Position numbers and translations under genes: made by a program
The notes under the pieces: generated by a model
Seen by the model: the letters and a program-made list of their open reading frames with translations, nothing else
Databases searched by the model: none
What the model was told of the DNA's origin: nothing
Shown here: positions 25,878 through 38,600 of the stretch, one piece after another
How the letters are laid out: each line of letters begins with the position of its first letter
Numbering within the stretch: position 1 is the stretch's first letter
Assembly (NCBI RefSeq): GCF_029227915.1
Contig: NC_079885.1
Coordinates: forward strand, 8,928,001-8,992,000
Direction of reading: 5' to 3'
DNA length: 64,000 bases
From: Hydractinia symbiolongicarpus
Taxonomy: Eukaryota; Cnidaria; Hydrozoa; Anthoathecata; Hydractiniidae

Positions 25878-25947
25878 CAACCTCGTTCCCAGAGTTTATT
25901 TTCGCTTCAATATTAAAAAAGCAAAAAAGGCCCTGGAAATAAGGTTG
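25878..25947. mobile_element. Foldback/MITE of the CAACCTCG family
   Basis: CAACCTCGTTCCCAGAGTTT at the left and AGGCCCTGGAAATAAGGTTG at the right. The element is 70 bp. Confidence 0.65.
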
Positions 25948-26207
25948 ATTTATGTGTAAAGACGTGACAATTAAAATTTCCGTGTGAAAAATTTGCGTCA
26001 GCGTCTGTTTTGTTGGAATAAATTGTCTTTATGGATGTTAATCGGTAAACACATCTGAATGCGTAAAAATATTGAGTAAAAATAAGAGTACAAATTAACA
26101 TGGTTTATAACCACAAGCTTTTATTCTTTCTGACGATCTCGCGTCTTTGTTTGTCTATCTATTTCGTAAAAAAGTCTGCAAAAATATATTCACTCATAAC
26201 GTATCTG

Positions 26208-26286
26208 CAACCTCGTCCCTAGGGCTTTTTAGGTTTTCATATTGGGGTCCAAATAAAAAACCTAAAGAACCCTGAGGACGAGGTTG
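26208..26286. mobile_element. Foldback/MITE of the CAACCTCG family
   Basis: CAACCTCGTCCCTAGGGCTT and TTTTTAGGTTTT at the left are inverted as AAAAACCTAAAGAACCCTGAGGACGAGGTTG at the right. Near-perfect palindrome of 79 bp. Confidence 0.8.
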
Positions 26287-27313
26287 CGCGTATCTGGTTA
26301 ACTAAAAACTCACAAAAAACTGGTTCGCAGATATATTATATCTTCGTATGCCGGTTGTGTGGACTGTCCACACACTGATCGTTACCTACTTGTTTTAAAA
26401 CAAGACCTTAAAATAGAAAGAGATTTAATTAACGAAAATATGTATGTCCTTTCACCCTGGTTTGGAGATGCAGAAAGTATTTAGACACTATATAGTTTAC
26501 GCACGGAGTCTCTGTTCTTTGATGAGTAGAAAGTTTAACAACACTGTTTGGCCTCAGTTTTTTTTCTAAAAAAAATTTAAAATTTCTTTTGTTTTTTGCC
26601 AATAATCCTTTATCCGCCAACATGATTTCTGGCTACTCATCGTCACAACGCATAAGCTGTGCGATATCACTATGATAAAAATTTAATGCCTTTGTATACG
26701 GTTCGAATAGAGGTAACTTATGCTTGAGTCATAAGTTTTGGCTGACATATGGCATGTCCAGTGTTTCGGCTTCTTTGACGCCAAAATATACTTGGTTCGA
26801 AGTCAAAGGTTTAAGATATTGCTAGGAGGGTTGGATATTGTAAGCCAACCCAATATGAAAAAGTGAAAAAAAACTTGAAACGAGGTTGTATATCCATAAT
26901 AATTATTTTTTGATGTATTCTTGATTAATTTAAAGAAAAAGAGGCACAGTTTTGTGACTGTTGTTTTTGAATCTATTTTTTTTTAAGCAAAAAATTAAAA
27001 ATACAATTTCTTGACTATTCCGTGATCAATAAATAAAAATCTTGACCAATTTAAAGTTCTATTCGTGAAACTTTTATTCAAGAACCGGTGTAAAAAATCA
27101 CAGAAAAATACTTAGAACTCTGTTTACGTCAATGGAACCTTACTGTTTGCAATGATATACCTATTACGAAGACTTAGACTCGCTTACCCAAAATATTTTG
27201 AGTAAATACCAGCTTAATATTATTATAAAAAATATTTTTATAAATGATGTATTTAAATTCAACGTGCAAGCATGGAGGTTAAAGGTACAGAGTCATTTTA
27301 AAACAAATAAAGA
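26287..27313. other. Downstream flank of P450 gene B
   Basis: AT-rich, with a half-arm of the foldback family at about 26875-26889 (ACTTGAAACGAGGTTG). It should include the 3' UTR of the minus-strand P450. No other gene was recognised. Confidence 0.35.
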
Positions 27314-29675
27314 TCAGATAAGATTGTTTTCCCTTGGTGTAAACATAACTTTATATGGCACTGGGGTCAACGTAACGTTTAATTCCCCTTCCAAACTAGG
27401 CAATGGAACATCAGGAACATTCTCCAGTTTAAAATTTCTGAACAAGCGACTGCAAAAAACAAACAATTGATTCTTGGCGAATGATTCTCCCAAACATTTT
27501 CTTCTCCCAGCAGAGAATGTTATGAAGCTGGTATGCTGACCGGCATTGAATTTACCTTCTTCATCTAGCCATCGAGTGGGATCAAATTTTTCCGGATTCT
27601 TCCAATGGTTTCTGTCTTGGTTTATTTTCCAAACGTTGAAGACTATAACGGTATCCTTCGGAATGTCTTTCCCTCCAATGCTGCTTTGTTGGGTAGATGT
27701 ATGTGGTAGACCTAATGGATGCAGCGAAGAAAACCTCCAAGTCTCATGGATACAGGCTTGTATCATGGGGAGTGAGGGACAGTCATTTAAATCTGGGTAG
27801 CGGTCAGTTCCAACATGTTGAATTATTTCTTGATACATTTCCCCCTGGTATTGAGGCCAATGAAGCATATAGAGAATGAGCCACTCCATCGTTGTCAACA
27901 CTGCTGCGTACCAAGTTGCAAACACATCGTGCATAATTATTTCAAGATAATCCTCCGTGAAAGAGGATCTTTCTTCGGCTGACGTAACTTTTATTAATGC
28001 GTCAGTTAAATCTCGCACACTTTCTCCATCGAACGAACTTCTGTGTTGTGCTAACTTACTTTTTAATAAAGGATCTCTGATTTCCACCCCTCTTTTAATT
28101 TTATTAAAAGCTGGGTTCGGAAAATACCTTAACCACGGAAATGATAGAAAGATAAAGCTGCTAGCTAAACCTTTATCTACTAATAGCACATAATTAACAA
28201 TGTCTTTAAATTCAGAATCGTCCCGTGCGTAACGGCGTCCAAATACGGCACCGCAAACGATGTTCAATATCGATAAGCCTAAAGAACAAAGAAAAATTTC
28301 TGAAATACAACTTTTCAAAAACATCTCTCCCGGTAACAATTCCTAGTAATTTGGAGATTCTTTTAGATAGTTTTCCAACTATTATCGCCTTTGTATTAAG
28401 GACCCAGGAGATAGAAGTAAAATTTTGTGGAGCAAAATCATTTATTATAAGACAACATAGCCATCATTTACCAAGATCGTTCTTGACATCAATTGGTTTC
28501 CCTTTCAAAGTGTTTAATCTGTTATGAAGGTCATCATTTTCCTTGATTGTCAAGTTCATTAACTGATCGACGTTGTCACCATACATTTTAAATGAAGTGT
28601 GACTAAATCTTCGTAAGGTTGACCACACAGGACCATAGTTTGCAAAAGCTATGCTTAAGTATCCTCTAGAGAGAAATTCGAGTGTGTAGATTGTTTGTGG
28701 TTTTCCAGCAAATTGTTCTCCTGTTAAAAAATATAATACTATGTCACTACATTTTGTTATATTAAAGTTTGGTTTCCCCAACAACAAAAAAGTAAGTTAC
28801 ACAAAATGCCCTGGGAATGAAATTTGGGGAAAGGGCTCTAATTTAGTATCTCCGCGATAGCAAACTAGGTTTCGCCGGGAAAAAAATTGGGAAAATACAT
28901 AAAATTTGATAAAATAAAGTCCGTGGCACGAATGGGTTTTAAAGGGGCGGGAAACGCAATTATTATTTTCTCGCCTCAGAGTTACGACCATTTCAGCTAC
29001 AGTGTAGTCGCCAGCAGGCCATTTCAACTGTACTGGCCATTTAAGGCACATTTGCCGAGCATTCACCGAGTTGCATTGGCCACTTTAGTTGAAGTGACCA
29101 TTTTTGCTGCAGTGGGCTATAAGTGAAGTAGCGTTTTAAGCTGGAGTGACTGTTTTAGTTTGGGTGACCATTTTAGCTGCATTGACTATAGCTGGAGTGA
29201 CCATTTTAGCTGGAGTGACCATTTTAGCTGGAGTGACCATATTGACTGGCGTGATATTTGTGGTCACCAATTGCGACGTAGTGATCATATTAGCTTTCTT
29301 ATTCGACTATAGTGTGCAATATTTTAGGTTTTATTTAAGAGGCCGCCATTTTGAAAACTGCGCGGGGCAAGAACCATCTCAAAATGTTAAGCAAATCCTA
29401 CCTTTCGTGATAAGTGCTTCTCTGGTTGATTCAATAGTATTCACAATTACCGCCCGTGTCATACCAAAGCTGATGCCAAACACGTCTCCATAGATTTTCG
29501 ACAATTCAGCAAGTGATTCATAAGGCTTCTTACCAAGTTGATGAAGGTTACCTATGATAGGTAAAGGGAACGGACCAGCTGGATACTTGCGAAGTTCCCA
29601 TAGATGATAAAGATAGGTGGACAACACGTAAAGTAAAGGTGGAGTGAGAATGGCAACAAAGATTTCGACTATCAT
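27314..29675 (-). CDS. Cytochrome P450, clan 2-like (gene B, altered I-helix)
   Basis: Tandem paralogue of the P450 at 15983-18816. Exons 29675-29402, 28720-28472 and 28278-27314 give 274+249+965 = 1488 bp, or 495 residues. The first two exons have exactly the same lengths and phases as gene A. It has the same anchor and proline hinge, ETWR for the K-helix ExxR, FDPTRW, and the haem loop FSAGRRKCLG. The I-helix segment reads VFATWYAAVLTT where gene A has VFVGGYETTLTT, so the conserved acid-Thr pair is replaced by Ala-Ala. A conventional O2-activating mechanism is doubtful, although the ORF is intact. A splice acceptor-like TTTTCTTTTAG precedes the ATG. Exon 1 is 97% identical to gene A at DNA level, while exon 2 is only about 52% identical in protein. 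Confidence 0.92.
28985..29262. repeat. About 21-bp minisatellite in P450 gene B intron 1
   Basis: The unit ATTTTAGCTGGAGTGACC and variants repeats with increasing regularity toward 29190-29245, where three copies are nearly identical. Older, diverged copies extend left to about 28985. The chance open frame across it (29146-29493) is not a gene. Confidence 0.75.
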
Positions 29676-29796
29676 GTTGAATCTAAAAGAAAACATAGTT
29701 ATTACTAATAATGCTATTAATTTGAAAGAGTATCAAGGAGTTTACTTATGCAGTGGATAGAACAATTAATAGTAGAGCGTCATACCTTTCAAGGTG

Positions 29797-29935
29797 ATTC
29801 ACGCATTGCATGATCGATACACGTAACACATTGATTTGCGAGGTAATACACGTATTGCATGACCAATACGCGTAACACATTTATTTGCGAGTTAATGCAA
29901 TTAATGCATGATTAATTCACGAAATAAATTGAAAA
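29797..29935. repeat. About 50-bp tandem repeat upstream of P450 gene B
   Basis: The unit ACGTATTGCATGACCAATACGCGTAACACATTTATTTGCGAG, with variants, occurs about 2.7 times. It lies 120 bp upstream of the gene, where a promoter or untranslated exon would be expected. Confidence 0.6.
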
Positions 29936-30173
29936 ATAGACGCAATGAATCAATTATTAGAAAAAAAAAATGCATCTAAGGAACACGTAATACATCAAAT
30001 AATACTCTTTAGCTTGTTATCAATTCATTTATTTTTAGAAAAATTAGGTCAAGAGGTTAGCTGTAGGAGATAGGAATATGGTTTTAAATTCTTAGGGCCG
30101 TCCACAGCTCTTTTTTTTGCTTTCCGAGGAGAAAAAGGAGCCATGGGGACAAGATTGTTTTAGAGTTACCTGC

Positions 30174-30278
30174 GAACTCGTCCTTAGGATTCCTTTTTTG
30201 CTTTTTTATATTGAGGACGATACAAAAATGTAATATAAACATATAAAAAAGGGAAAAGGAGTTCTGAGGACGAGTTTG
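30174..30278. mobile_element. Foldback/MITE of the CAACCTCG family
   Basis: GAACTCGTCCTTAGGATTCC with TTTTTTGC at the left is inverted as AAAAAGGGAAAAGGAGTTCTGAGGACGAG at the right. A smaller related palindrome precedes it at about 30098-30155. Confidence 0.65.
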
Positions 30279-30303
30279 AGTTACTCGTAGTTTTAGTTAA
30301 TAG

Positions 30304-30426
30304 CAACCTCGATCCCAGGACCTGTTTTTTTTGCATATCAGTCAGCTAGACGAATGTCTTTTTCGTCAGACCTATTGATGAATATGCAGCGTCGTTGAGT
30401 GACAAAAAAGCCCTGGGAACGAGGTT
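30304..30426. mobile_element. Foldback/MITE of the CAACCTCG family, 123 bp
   Basis: CAACCTCGATCCCAGGACCTG at the left and AAAAAAGCCCTGGGAACGAGGTTG at the right. The longer loop is shared with the element at 22750. Confidence 0.68.
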
Positions 30427-31689
30427 GAGTTAACTGGTGATTTTCGTCAGATTATCGGCGGCAAAAACAGTCCAGCTCATTACCGCTTTTCTTCCGTGTG
30501 AGAACTACATTACGACTTGATAAAACTGTTACCTCTTTTATCCTGTTCTTTCTGTGCAAAGATGTAGATTGAGCATAACACGATTTTTTTTAAAAAAATG
30601 ATTTATACAGCTTTCTCTCAGATGTTTGTCATTTTAATGGAAACTCTCCACTGTGTTCAGACTATTTTATGAATCATTGTATACCCATCATAATAGGCTT
30701 TGTTATCTTAATCTTTTCACAAACAAATCAAAACAATCGCTTTAATCTTGCCTTTAAAAAACGATTTTGCTGATTTTTTCCTCTTATTTCACACAATCCG
30801 CTGGAATGTGCGTTTGGTTAAGCCTTTCTTCGTCTCCTAGCAATTCACAATTCATGTGCGAGATTACATGAAAAACTAGCCGAGGTGGTAAAAAATCTTT
30901 TTTATAAAACGGGTCGACATTGAGGCTTTTGATTTTTAAAAGAATGTCTTAAGATCTAGGCTCTTAAAAATGCATTAAGTTTGAATACTTGGACCTTAAA
31001 ACCATTTGATTTCGAGGTTTTTGATTTTTAAAGGAATAATGTCAAATAATTTAAATTTGGTGTAGATTGAATCAAAACTAAAGAAACTAAAGGAAAATTA
31101 TTTCAGGACCTTAAGAATTTGAAACAGCATTGCGCTTATAAAACTATAAATATATATGTAGCTGTTAAACAGTGTTTAGCACTGCGTGCAAATTAATCAA
31201 AGCAGCATTATTTCAGGACTTGGAGAATTTTAAAGAACGGTGTGTGCTCATAAAACTCTAAATATATGTAAACTGTGGTGCTTAGTACAAATTTTTGGGT
31301 GTCGTTGAATATTTTTTGTGAATTGCTTCAAGACAGTGGTGTTTAAGCACAAAGTTCTGAGTGTCGTCAAAAGTTTGTAAATCATCTATTCTTAGGTTTT
31401 ATAAAAGTGACGATTAAAATGATTAAATATCAACATTTTGGTGCTGGAAGAAAGTTCAAAACCAAAAGAGCAGACTACAAAAAAGGGACAAATGGTGCAA
31501 TTTTCTGAATGCGTTTCGGCAAATAAATAAATAAATCTCTTATAAAAAGCCATATACACCGCAACTTTATCTCCATATGCATTGCTGCTATAAAAAAAAT
31601 GTAAAAATGGCTTCAACTATTATTATTTAACTACTTTGATGACGATCTTAGGGCATGAAAAACAAATATTGATACCCAACCAGTATTTA
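30427..31689. other. Intergenic, no gene recognised
   Basis: Between about 31090 and 31350 there are two diverged copies of a unit of about 110 bp (ATTATTTCAGGAC...CATAAAACT.TAAATATATGTA). The rest is AT-rich with no coding signal. Confidence 0.35.
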
Positions 31690-32104
31690 ATCACTACGAA
31701 GCTATAATGGAAGCTTCCAATTCAAATAAGTCATATTCTGAGCAAATGAGATTAATTGCAAGAGCTTTACTACAAGAAGGGAGTGCTCTGTTCAGGAAGC
31801 TGTACATTTAGTAATGCCAGAACTTTGCCATAAAAAAAAACATTCCTAGCAGTTTTATTTGCCAATGCCAATTTCCAGACAAGCAATACAGAATATGTCG
31901 TAGCAAGGATGAAATTGATAAGTTTCCTGAAGATAACTGTGATGTGTTTAAAAGAAATATGTTAGATCGTTATGTTGATAGGCCAGACACAAAATTCGCC
32001 AATAAGGAAATATGTTATACTTGATCAGGTTTTCCAAAATTTTCAAATTTTTAGCATTGTCCTTCAAACAACAAAAATTTTATTTCGATTCTCAAACCGC
32101 CTTG

Positions 32105-32764
<660 letters not shown>

Positions 32765-32767
32765 TAT

Positions 32768-32930
32768 TCTCAAGTTCGCGTTAATCAAATGCCTTTTTGA
32801 AAACAACCTTGCTCAACCACGTTAATTGAATGCCTTTTTCTAATTAATCTCATTAAACCGCGTTAATTTCATGACCGTTAATTTAGTTCGCGTTAATTTA
32901 TTGACTCGTTAATATCATGGAATAAGGTAA
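32768..32930 (-). repeat. Dispersed repeat rich in AAATTAACG, copy 2
   Basis: Inverted relative to the copy at 17029-17180. CGCGTTAATTTCATG-type units repeat every 15-35 bp. It directly follows the short Helitron. Confidence 0.55.
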
Positions 32931-34365
32931 ATTGCAGTTATTTCATATCCACCTACGGTTAGAAATATTTGCGTGTCAGGATGGAATTCCATTTACAGGT
33001 ATTACAGTTACTGCATGTGGTGATTTTTCAGCTGCCGCCAGTACGGCAACGCTCTGTATATGCAGATTTTAAGAAGGACTGGATTAACTTAGTGCATTTA
33101 GGGAAACTCTTTAGGCTTACTTAGGTAATGAGACGAAAAGATAAATAATGTCAGATTGGCCGATCTTAGTACTGAATAAGTTATAATCTAGAATCATTTT
33201 TGGGACAGACTTTATTTATCCCTCAAATTTACTTCATATTTTTGCAGAGAATGCACCTGCTAAAGTGCACAACAATATAATGCTAGAATCTGTGGATGCA
33301 ATCTGTTTCAGTAAACAATCCATTGACCAACCGCCACAGAAGATTTCCAAAAATATAATAGACAAAGGATTAAATCGAAACTAGAGTGAAATAGGAGGTT
33401 TTGCTACGTAATAAACTCAAAGTTGGGGCTAGAGTAATGCTAACAGTCAGCATCGATATTGCCGACAAATTAATAAATGGTAGCAACAGTTAAACATATG
33501 GATGTAAAAAACAAAATTCATGTTTCCAAATTTGATGACTCCCAGGTTGGTATTGCTGGTATGTCTTTGAAAGATCAAATAGATGTGTACCAATTGAACG
33601 AACAGAAGTAAAAATAAAACTTAAAGTTAACAAAGAATCATTAACTCTAGTAAGGCATACTCAATTTCCACTCATGTTATTCTAAACCCGCACAGTACAG
33701 ATAGTTTAACGTTTAACATTGGATAAAGTTGTTATAAGCTTTAATTTAGAAAGACAACGTCCATTCAATTGTAGTCAGATGCATCTTGCTCAAAGCAGAG
33801 TTAAGTCTTTAAATGGTATGTTCTTAACTGGCACGTTTTGTGATTCTGCAATAAAATCTGATTCACGAGTTACATTGGATTATGATTGATTAAGGAAAGG
33901 ATGTAAATTTCAACCGGTGCAAAATTCTTGTGTTCCATCTAAAAACACATAACTATAACACTATTAAATTGTAGATCATTACTCGCCATCTCCACACATT
34001 GCTTCTGATGATACACTTTGCTAAATAATATTTCTTGTTTGACAGAAACACAGTTGCTCCCAAATATTATTAACGAAAGTGCGAATAATTGCGTAGCAAA
34101 TTTTGGTGCACTTCATAATTGCAACCCTGACAAATTTCGAAGCATCTTATTGGGTTTTAAAAGATACCATGCATGTTTATGATTATCAGTTAGGGCCAGG
34201 AATTATCCTGTTAAAATTTGCATCATCATTTTCAATGCCTTGCTATTTTATAGAAAAGTAAACTTCTACACCTTTTTTGCAATGATTTATCTCGAGCAAT
34301 TGAAAATACAGATGTGCATGTTATTTTTGGAGACTTTAACGTTAGCGCTCAAGCTCATTACTATC

Positions 34366-34708
34366 TGACTGCGAGGATAGAGAGATAGAGAAAAGTTACT
34401 TCTGGCGCAGTCGCGTGCACGCAATGCAGTGACGTCACAGCAAGTCACAACAAATCCGGCACCATACCATGCTTAGCCATGTCTAGCCATGCCTAGCAAG
34501 GTAAAGTCCCTAGTAAGTAATGACGTCATCAAAGTATACAGAATAAGAGGTCCAAACATTTTCTAGCGCAATTCCCATAATATGCTACGCGAATAAGGGG
34601 AAATTCCCTGACATTCATCAATAATCAACACATGCGCAATAAAGACACGCTAGGTCGAGCATAAAGAAATCTTTTGACGAAACAAAAAATCGCATATAAT
34701 AAAGAGAA
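34366..34708. other. Left flank of the Polinton element
   Basis: The Helitron endonuclease frame ends near 34362 and Polinton coding starts at 34709, so the Polinton's left terminus should lie in between. I could not identify its terminal inverted repeat or the matching right end. Confidence 0.35.
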
Positions 34709-37700
34709 ATGGATTCATACACTGTCAAACAATTACGCGATATTGCAAAAACCCGTGGATAAAAAGGGTATTATAGACTACGTAAAGCTGATTTGGTTGC
34801 CTTATTGGAGAATGCATCACAGCCCCCATCTGAGATGGACGTCTTCGAGAAACAGGAACTGTCTAAGAATCGTTCCGTTGTACGGGGATAAGATGCGGGA
34901 ATGGTACAACTGGCTTGTGGACGCTGTTCCAAAGCCTATAAAAGAAGGGGTCAAGAGTACCTATGCAGCATTCAAACTCGGGGTGATTGGGTTCTATAAC
35001 AGGACAGCCAACACAAGGCCTACGCTCCATGATGAGGTAGAAAAAGAGACTGAGGAAGACTATCTATATGAACAGCCAGGGCAAGATTTTACACCTAAGG
35101 AACATAAACATGCTCTCCACAGGACCTTCCGAAGTTTCCGAATTACAGGTATAGGAGGGGCCGACGTTGACGGGTATATAGGGATGGTGCGATCAAACGT
35201 GAAAGCCTTGGTTGGGAACCAGGTAGAAGATATGGGGTCGGCAAAAGTACAGTTATCCCTGTGGATTATGTGGAAGAAGCCCTCAAATATAGAGGGGTCT
35301 AATGATGAGTACATTGAGGTGAAGAAGGTCTTTCATAGCAATATGGCCTCGGTATTCCAGGGTAGCGACGTGGACGATGTGCTGGATAGGATGTTTGCCC
35401 AAATCAAAACAGGTGTGAAAAATTTGGTACTGCCCCGGAGTGGCTTTACAATATCTAAAATCCTATATCTTGATGTAGACTTCCATACTTTACGGTTAAC
35501 GAGAGGTTCATCATATGTTGAACTACCAAAATGGGTAGCTTCTAAAAAGGCAATTATTAACCCAAAAAATGAGGATGAGGAGTGTTTCAAGGGGACCATT
35601 ATAGCATCCCTGCATCATGACGAGATTGAAAAAGAGCCACAAAGAATAAGCAAGCTGAAGCATCATGTAGACCTTTATAATTGGGATGGTATAGAGTTCC
35701 CAACAAGTATCAAATCCATATACAAATTCGAGGCGAATAACCCCGACATTGCGGTGAATGTTCTGTATATAGATGGAAAGAGAATCAACATCCTACGTCG
35801 ATCGGTGCACAACGGACGTACCAAGGTGGTGACCCTATTGCTTATCACCGATGATAAAAAGACTCACTATACGGCGGTCAAAAGTCTCTCGAGGCACCTG
35901 AGCAAGAAGATTTCAAAGAATAGGAACCCAATTCACTTCTGCCTTTCATGTTCACAGTGTTTTCCCACGTCTGAATCGAGGGACAAGCACTATAGGTACT
36001 GCATCGATCACGAGACTGTTAAAATTACGATGCCAAATGAAGCTGAAAAATGGCCATACTATAGGGATGGGTAGCAGCAATTCAAGGTAACCTCTGCCAT
36101 CTATGCAGACTTCGAGAGCCTGCTAGTCCCGGTAGAAGATGCCAGAGATACGAAGACGAAAAGGCTGAGTAAGCATGTACCATCAGACTGATGTACTTAT
36201 AGTACCTTTGCTTATGTGGACTTACCAGATCCCTTAAAAGTCTATAGGGGTGAGGACTGCGTCACCCGCTTCGTGAACCACCTAGAGGATGAGGTGAAAA
36301 GACTTTATAATACATACCCGCAGCAACCCATGACCAAACTAACAGAGGTCCTAAAAAGGAAACATGAAGGGGCCGCACACTGTCATATCTGCCTGAAACC
36401 CTTTGATAACTATGAGAATAACCGTAAGGTCAGGGATCACTGCCACTATACAGGTCTGTATAGAGGCGCAGCGCACGCAATATGCAACCTCAAATACAAG
36501 ATACCCGGCCACATCTCCGTCATCTTCCACAACTTGTCGGGGTATGAGGCTCACCTGTTTATCCGGGAACTAGGTGAGAAGTACGAAACCCAGGACATTG
36601 GTTGTATTGCCGAAAACACGGAGAAATATATCAGCTTCAACGTGAAAATCAAGGTAGCCCTTGGAGGTGTGAGATATGGCGATGGCGAGAAGTACAAGAC
36701 AATCGAAATCAGGTTCATCGATAGCTGTCGACTCATGGCTTCATCACTGGACAAATTGGCAAGCAACCTTATCGATGAGCAGTGTAAAAATCTCCGTTGA
36801 TTTTTCAACGAGTATGACACGTTTACGCTCATGCGGAGAAAGGGCGTGTACCCCTATGAGTACATGGATGGATGGCATCGATTTGAGGAGACAGACCTAC
36901 CTCCCAAGGAGGCCTTCTACAGCACGCTTAATATGGATGGGATAAGCGATGAGGATTATCAATACGCTAAAAAGGTATGGAAATGTATTGGACAATTACA
37001 GCCTTGATCCGGCCCATTTCTACTCCGCACCCGGGTTGGCATGGAAGGCAGCCCTGAAATTTACGGGTATAAGACTAGAACACCTTACGGACCCCGACAT
37101 TCTATTGATGATCGAGAAAGGTATTTGAGGAGGTATAACACAGGCCGTACACCGGTATGCAAAAGCTAAAAACAAGTACATGGGGGAGCAGTATAACCCG
37201 GATGAGGAGTCCTCCTACCTGCAATATCTGGATGCCAACAACATGTACGGCTGGGCGATGCGTCAAGACCTTCCCACGGATGGCTTTAAATTGGTGCGGA
37301 ATGTTGAGGCATTCATTGAAAGGCGGTTCGGGAAGCTCGTTGAGGACAATAAGCATGGGTACATGCTAGAGGTAGATATTGATTACCCTAGTGAGCTACA
37401 CGACAAGCATAACAAGCTGCCGTTCCTACCCGAACGCAGGACGGTCCGCAAGGTCGAGAAATTAGTACCGAATTTGGAGGACAAGCGGAAATATGTGGTA
37501 CATATTAGGGCACTTCACGAAGCTATAAAACATGGTCTTGAGGTCAAGAAAGTGGACAGGGTGATCCGATTCAATCAAAAGGCATGGTTAAAGGGATATA
37601 TCGATCACAATACGAGGCTGAGAACGGCTGCCAAAAACGATTTTGAGAAAGATTCCTACAAACTTATGAATTTAAGTGTATTTGGCAAGACGATGGAGAA

Positions 37701-38285
37701 TATTAGAAACCACCGCAACATCCAGCTGGTCACCAATGAGGACAAATATATGAAGTTTGTAATGAAGCCGAATTTTAAGGGTGGAAGCAGGTTAAGCAAA
37801 AACCTGGTAGGTGTTAAAATAGGCAAAACCGAGGTCAAGATGAAATATGGTTCTAAAATACAGCTCTGCTACATGGACACGGACTCCTTTGTGTACCATA
37901 TACAAACGGAAGACTTTTAAAGGGATAACGCGCAGGATGTTGAGGCACGCTTCAATACAAGTGCCTATAATCCCGATGATGGAAGGCCCCTCCCAATATA
38001 GGGAAAAACAAGAAGGTGGTAGGCTTGATGAAGGACGAATTAGGTGGTAAAATCATGACCGAGTTCGTTACCCTAAGGGCTAAGTTATATGCATACAGGA
38101 GTCTAACGAAGGAGGGCGGTGATCACAAAGCCAAGGGTGTGATGAGGTGTGTCACTAAAAAATCAACAACCTTCGACGATTACCGGCATTGTCTGGAGGA
38201 ATGTTTGTATATAGCCGGGTATATGACGGCGGCAATTCTATTCGACGAATATGCGATAAACAAGGTTGGTACAAAAAGTCATTAA
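34709..38285 (+). pseudogene. Polinton/Maverick protein-primed DNA polymerase B, decayed
   Basis: Family-B DNA polymerase that would replicate the element from a protein primer. The start at 34709 opens a SAP/Rho-N-like N-terminal motif (TVKQLRDIAK), which is in another frame from the main body, so a frameshift lies near 34850-34890. Order of parts: N-terminal region to about 35990 with a C2H2-like finger (CLSC...H...YC); Exo I YADFESL at about 36103; an inserted endonuclease VII-like zinc module CHIC...VRDHCHY...CNLKY at about 36390-36500; motif A LDANNMYGW at 37217; motif B LSVFGKTMEN at about 37670; catalytic motif C YMDTDS at about 37870; and the thumb at 38016-38285. It is broken by stops at 36072, 36189, 36798, 37126 and 37918 and by frameshifts near 36980 and 37950. 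Confidence 0.88.
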
Positions 38286-38319
38286 TAGCTCCGAAATAGA
38301 CCGCCTAGTGAAATTTAAT

Positions 38320-38600
38320 AATGGAAGAGGCCAAGCAGTGTTTTAGATGCTCAAAATCCCTACCATTAAATCAGTTCAAGGCAAAGGTCAACTTACAAAA
38401 ACATGCATCAAATGGCTTGATCTTGGTAGGATTTAAAAAGGCAATGATGGGTACACGTGGGAGAACTTTGAGAGACATGTGAATTATAAAGTACGCTTCA
38501 GGTACGACGAATCGTTTAATTCGCCGACACTTGCTGACGTCGCTAATGCATTACGGTGGGCACAGTATGCTATAACAAATGGACATCAAATGTTATAGGA
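38320..38600 (+). pseudogene. Zinc-ribbon protein of the Polinton, broken
   Basis: It begins MEEAKQCFRCSKSLPLNQF and after a frameshift continues QLTKTCIKWLD, a degraded version of the CxxC...TKTCxxCLD module. The C-terminal part runs to a stop at about 38597 and includes NDGYTWENFERH. The same module occurs at 38579 and in the HNH protein at 42647. The function of the tail is unknown. Confidence 0.55.

Noticed and set aside
29146-29493. 115-codon plus-strand frame
   Set aside because: It runs through a minisatellite and antisense to P450 exon 1.
34366-34660. Polinton terminal inverted repeat
   Set aside because: Several GC-richer stretches were compared by eye with 44450-46300, but no inverted match was found.
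36676-36945. Overlapping plus-strand frames within PolB
   Set aside because: They are out of frame with the conserved polymerase blocks; PolB homology continues through the in-frame stop at 36798.
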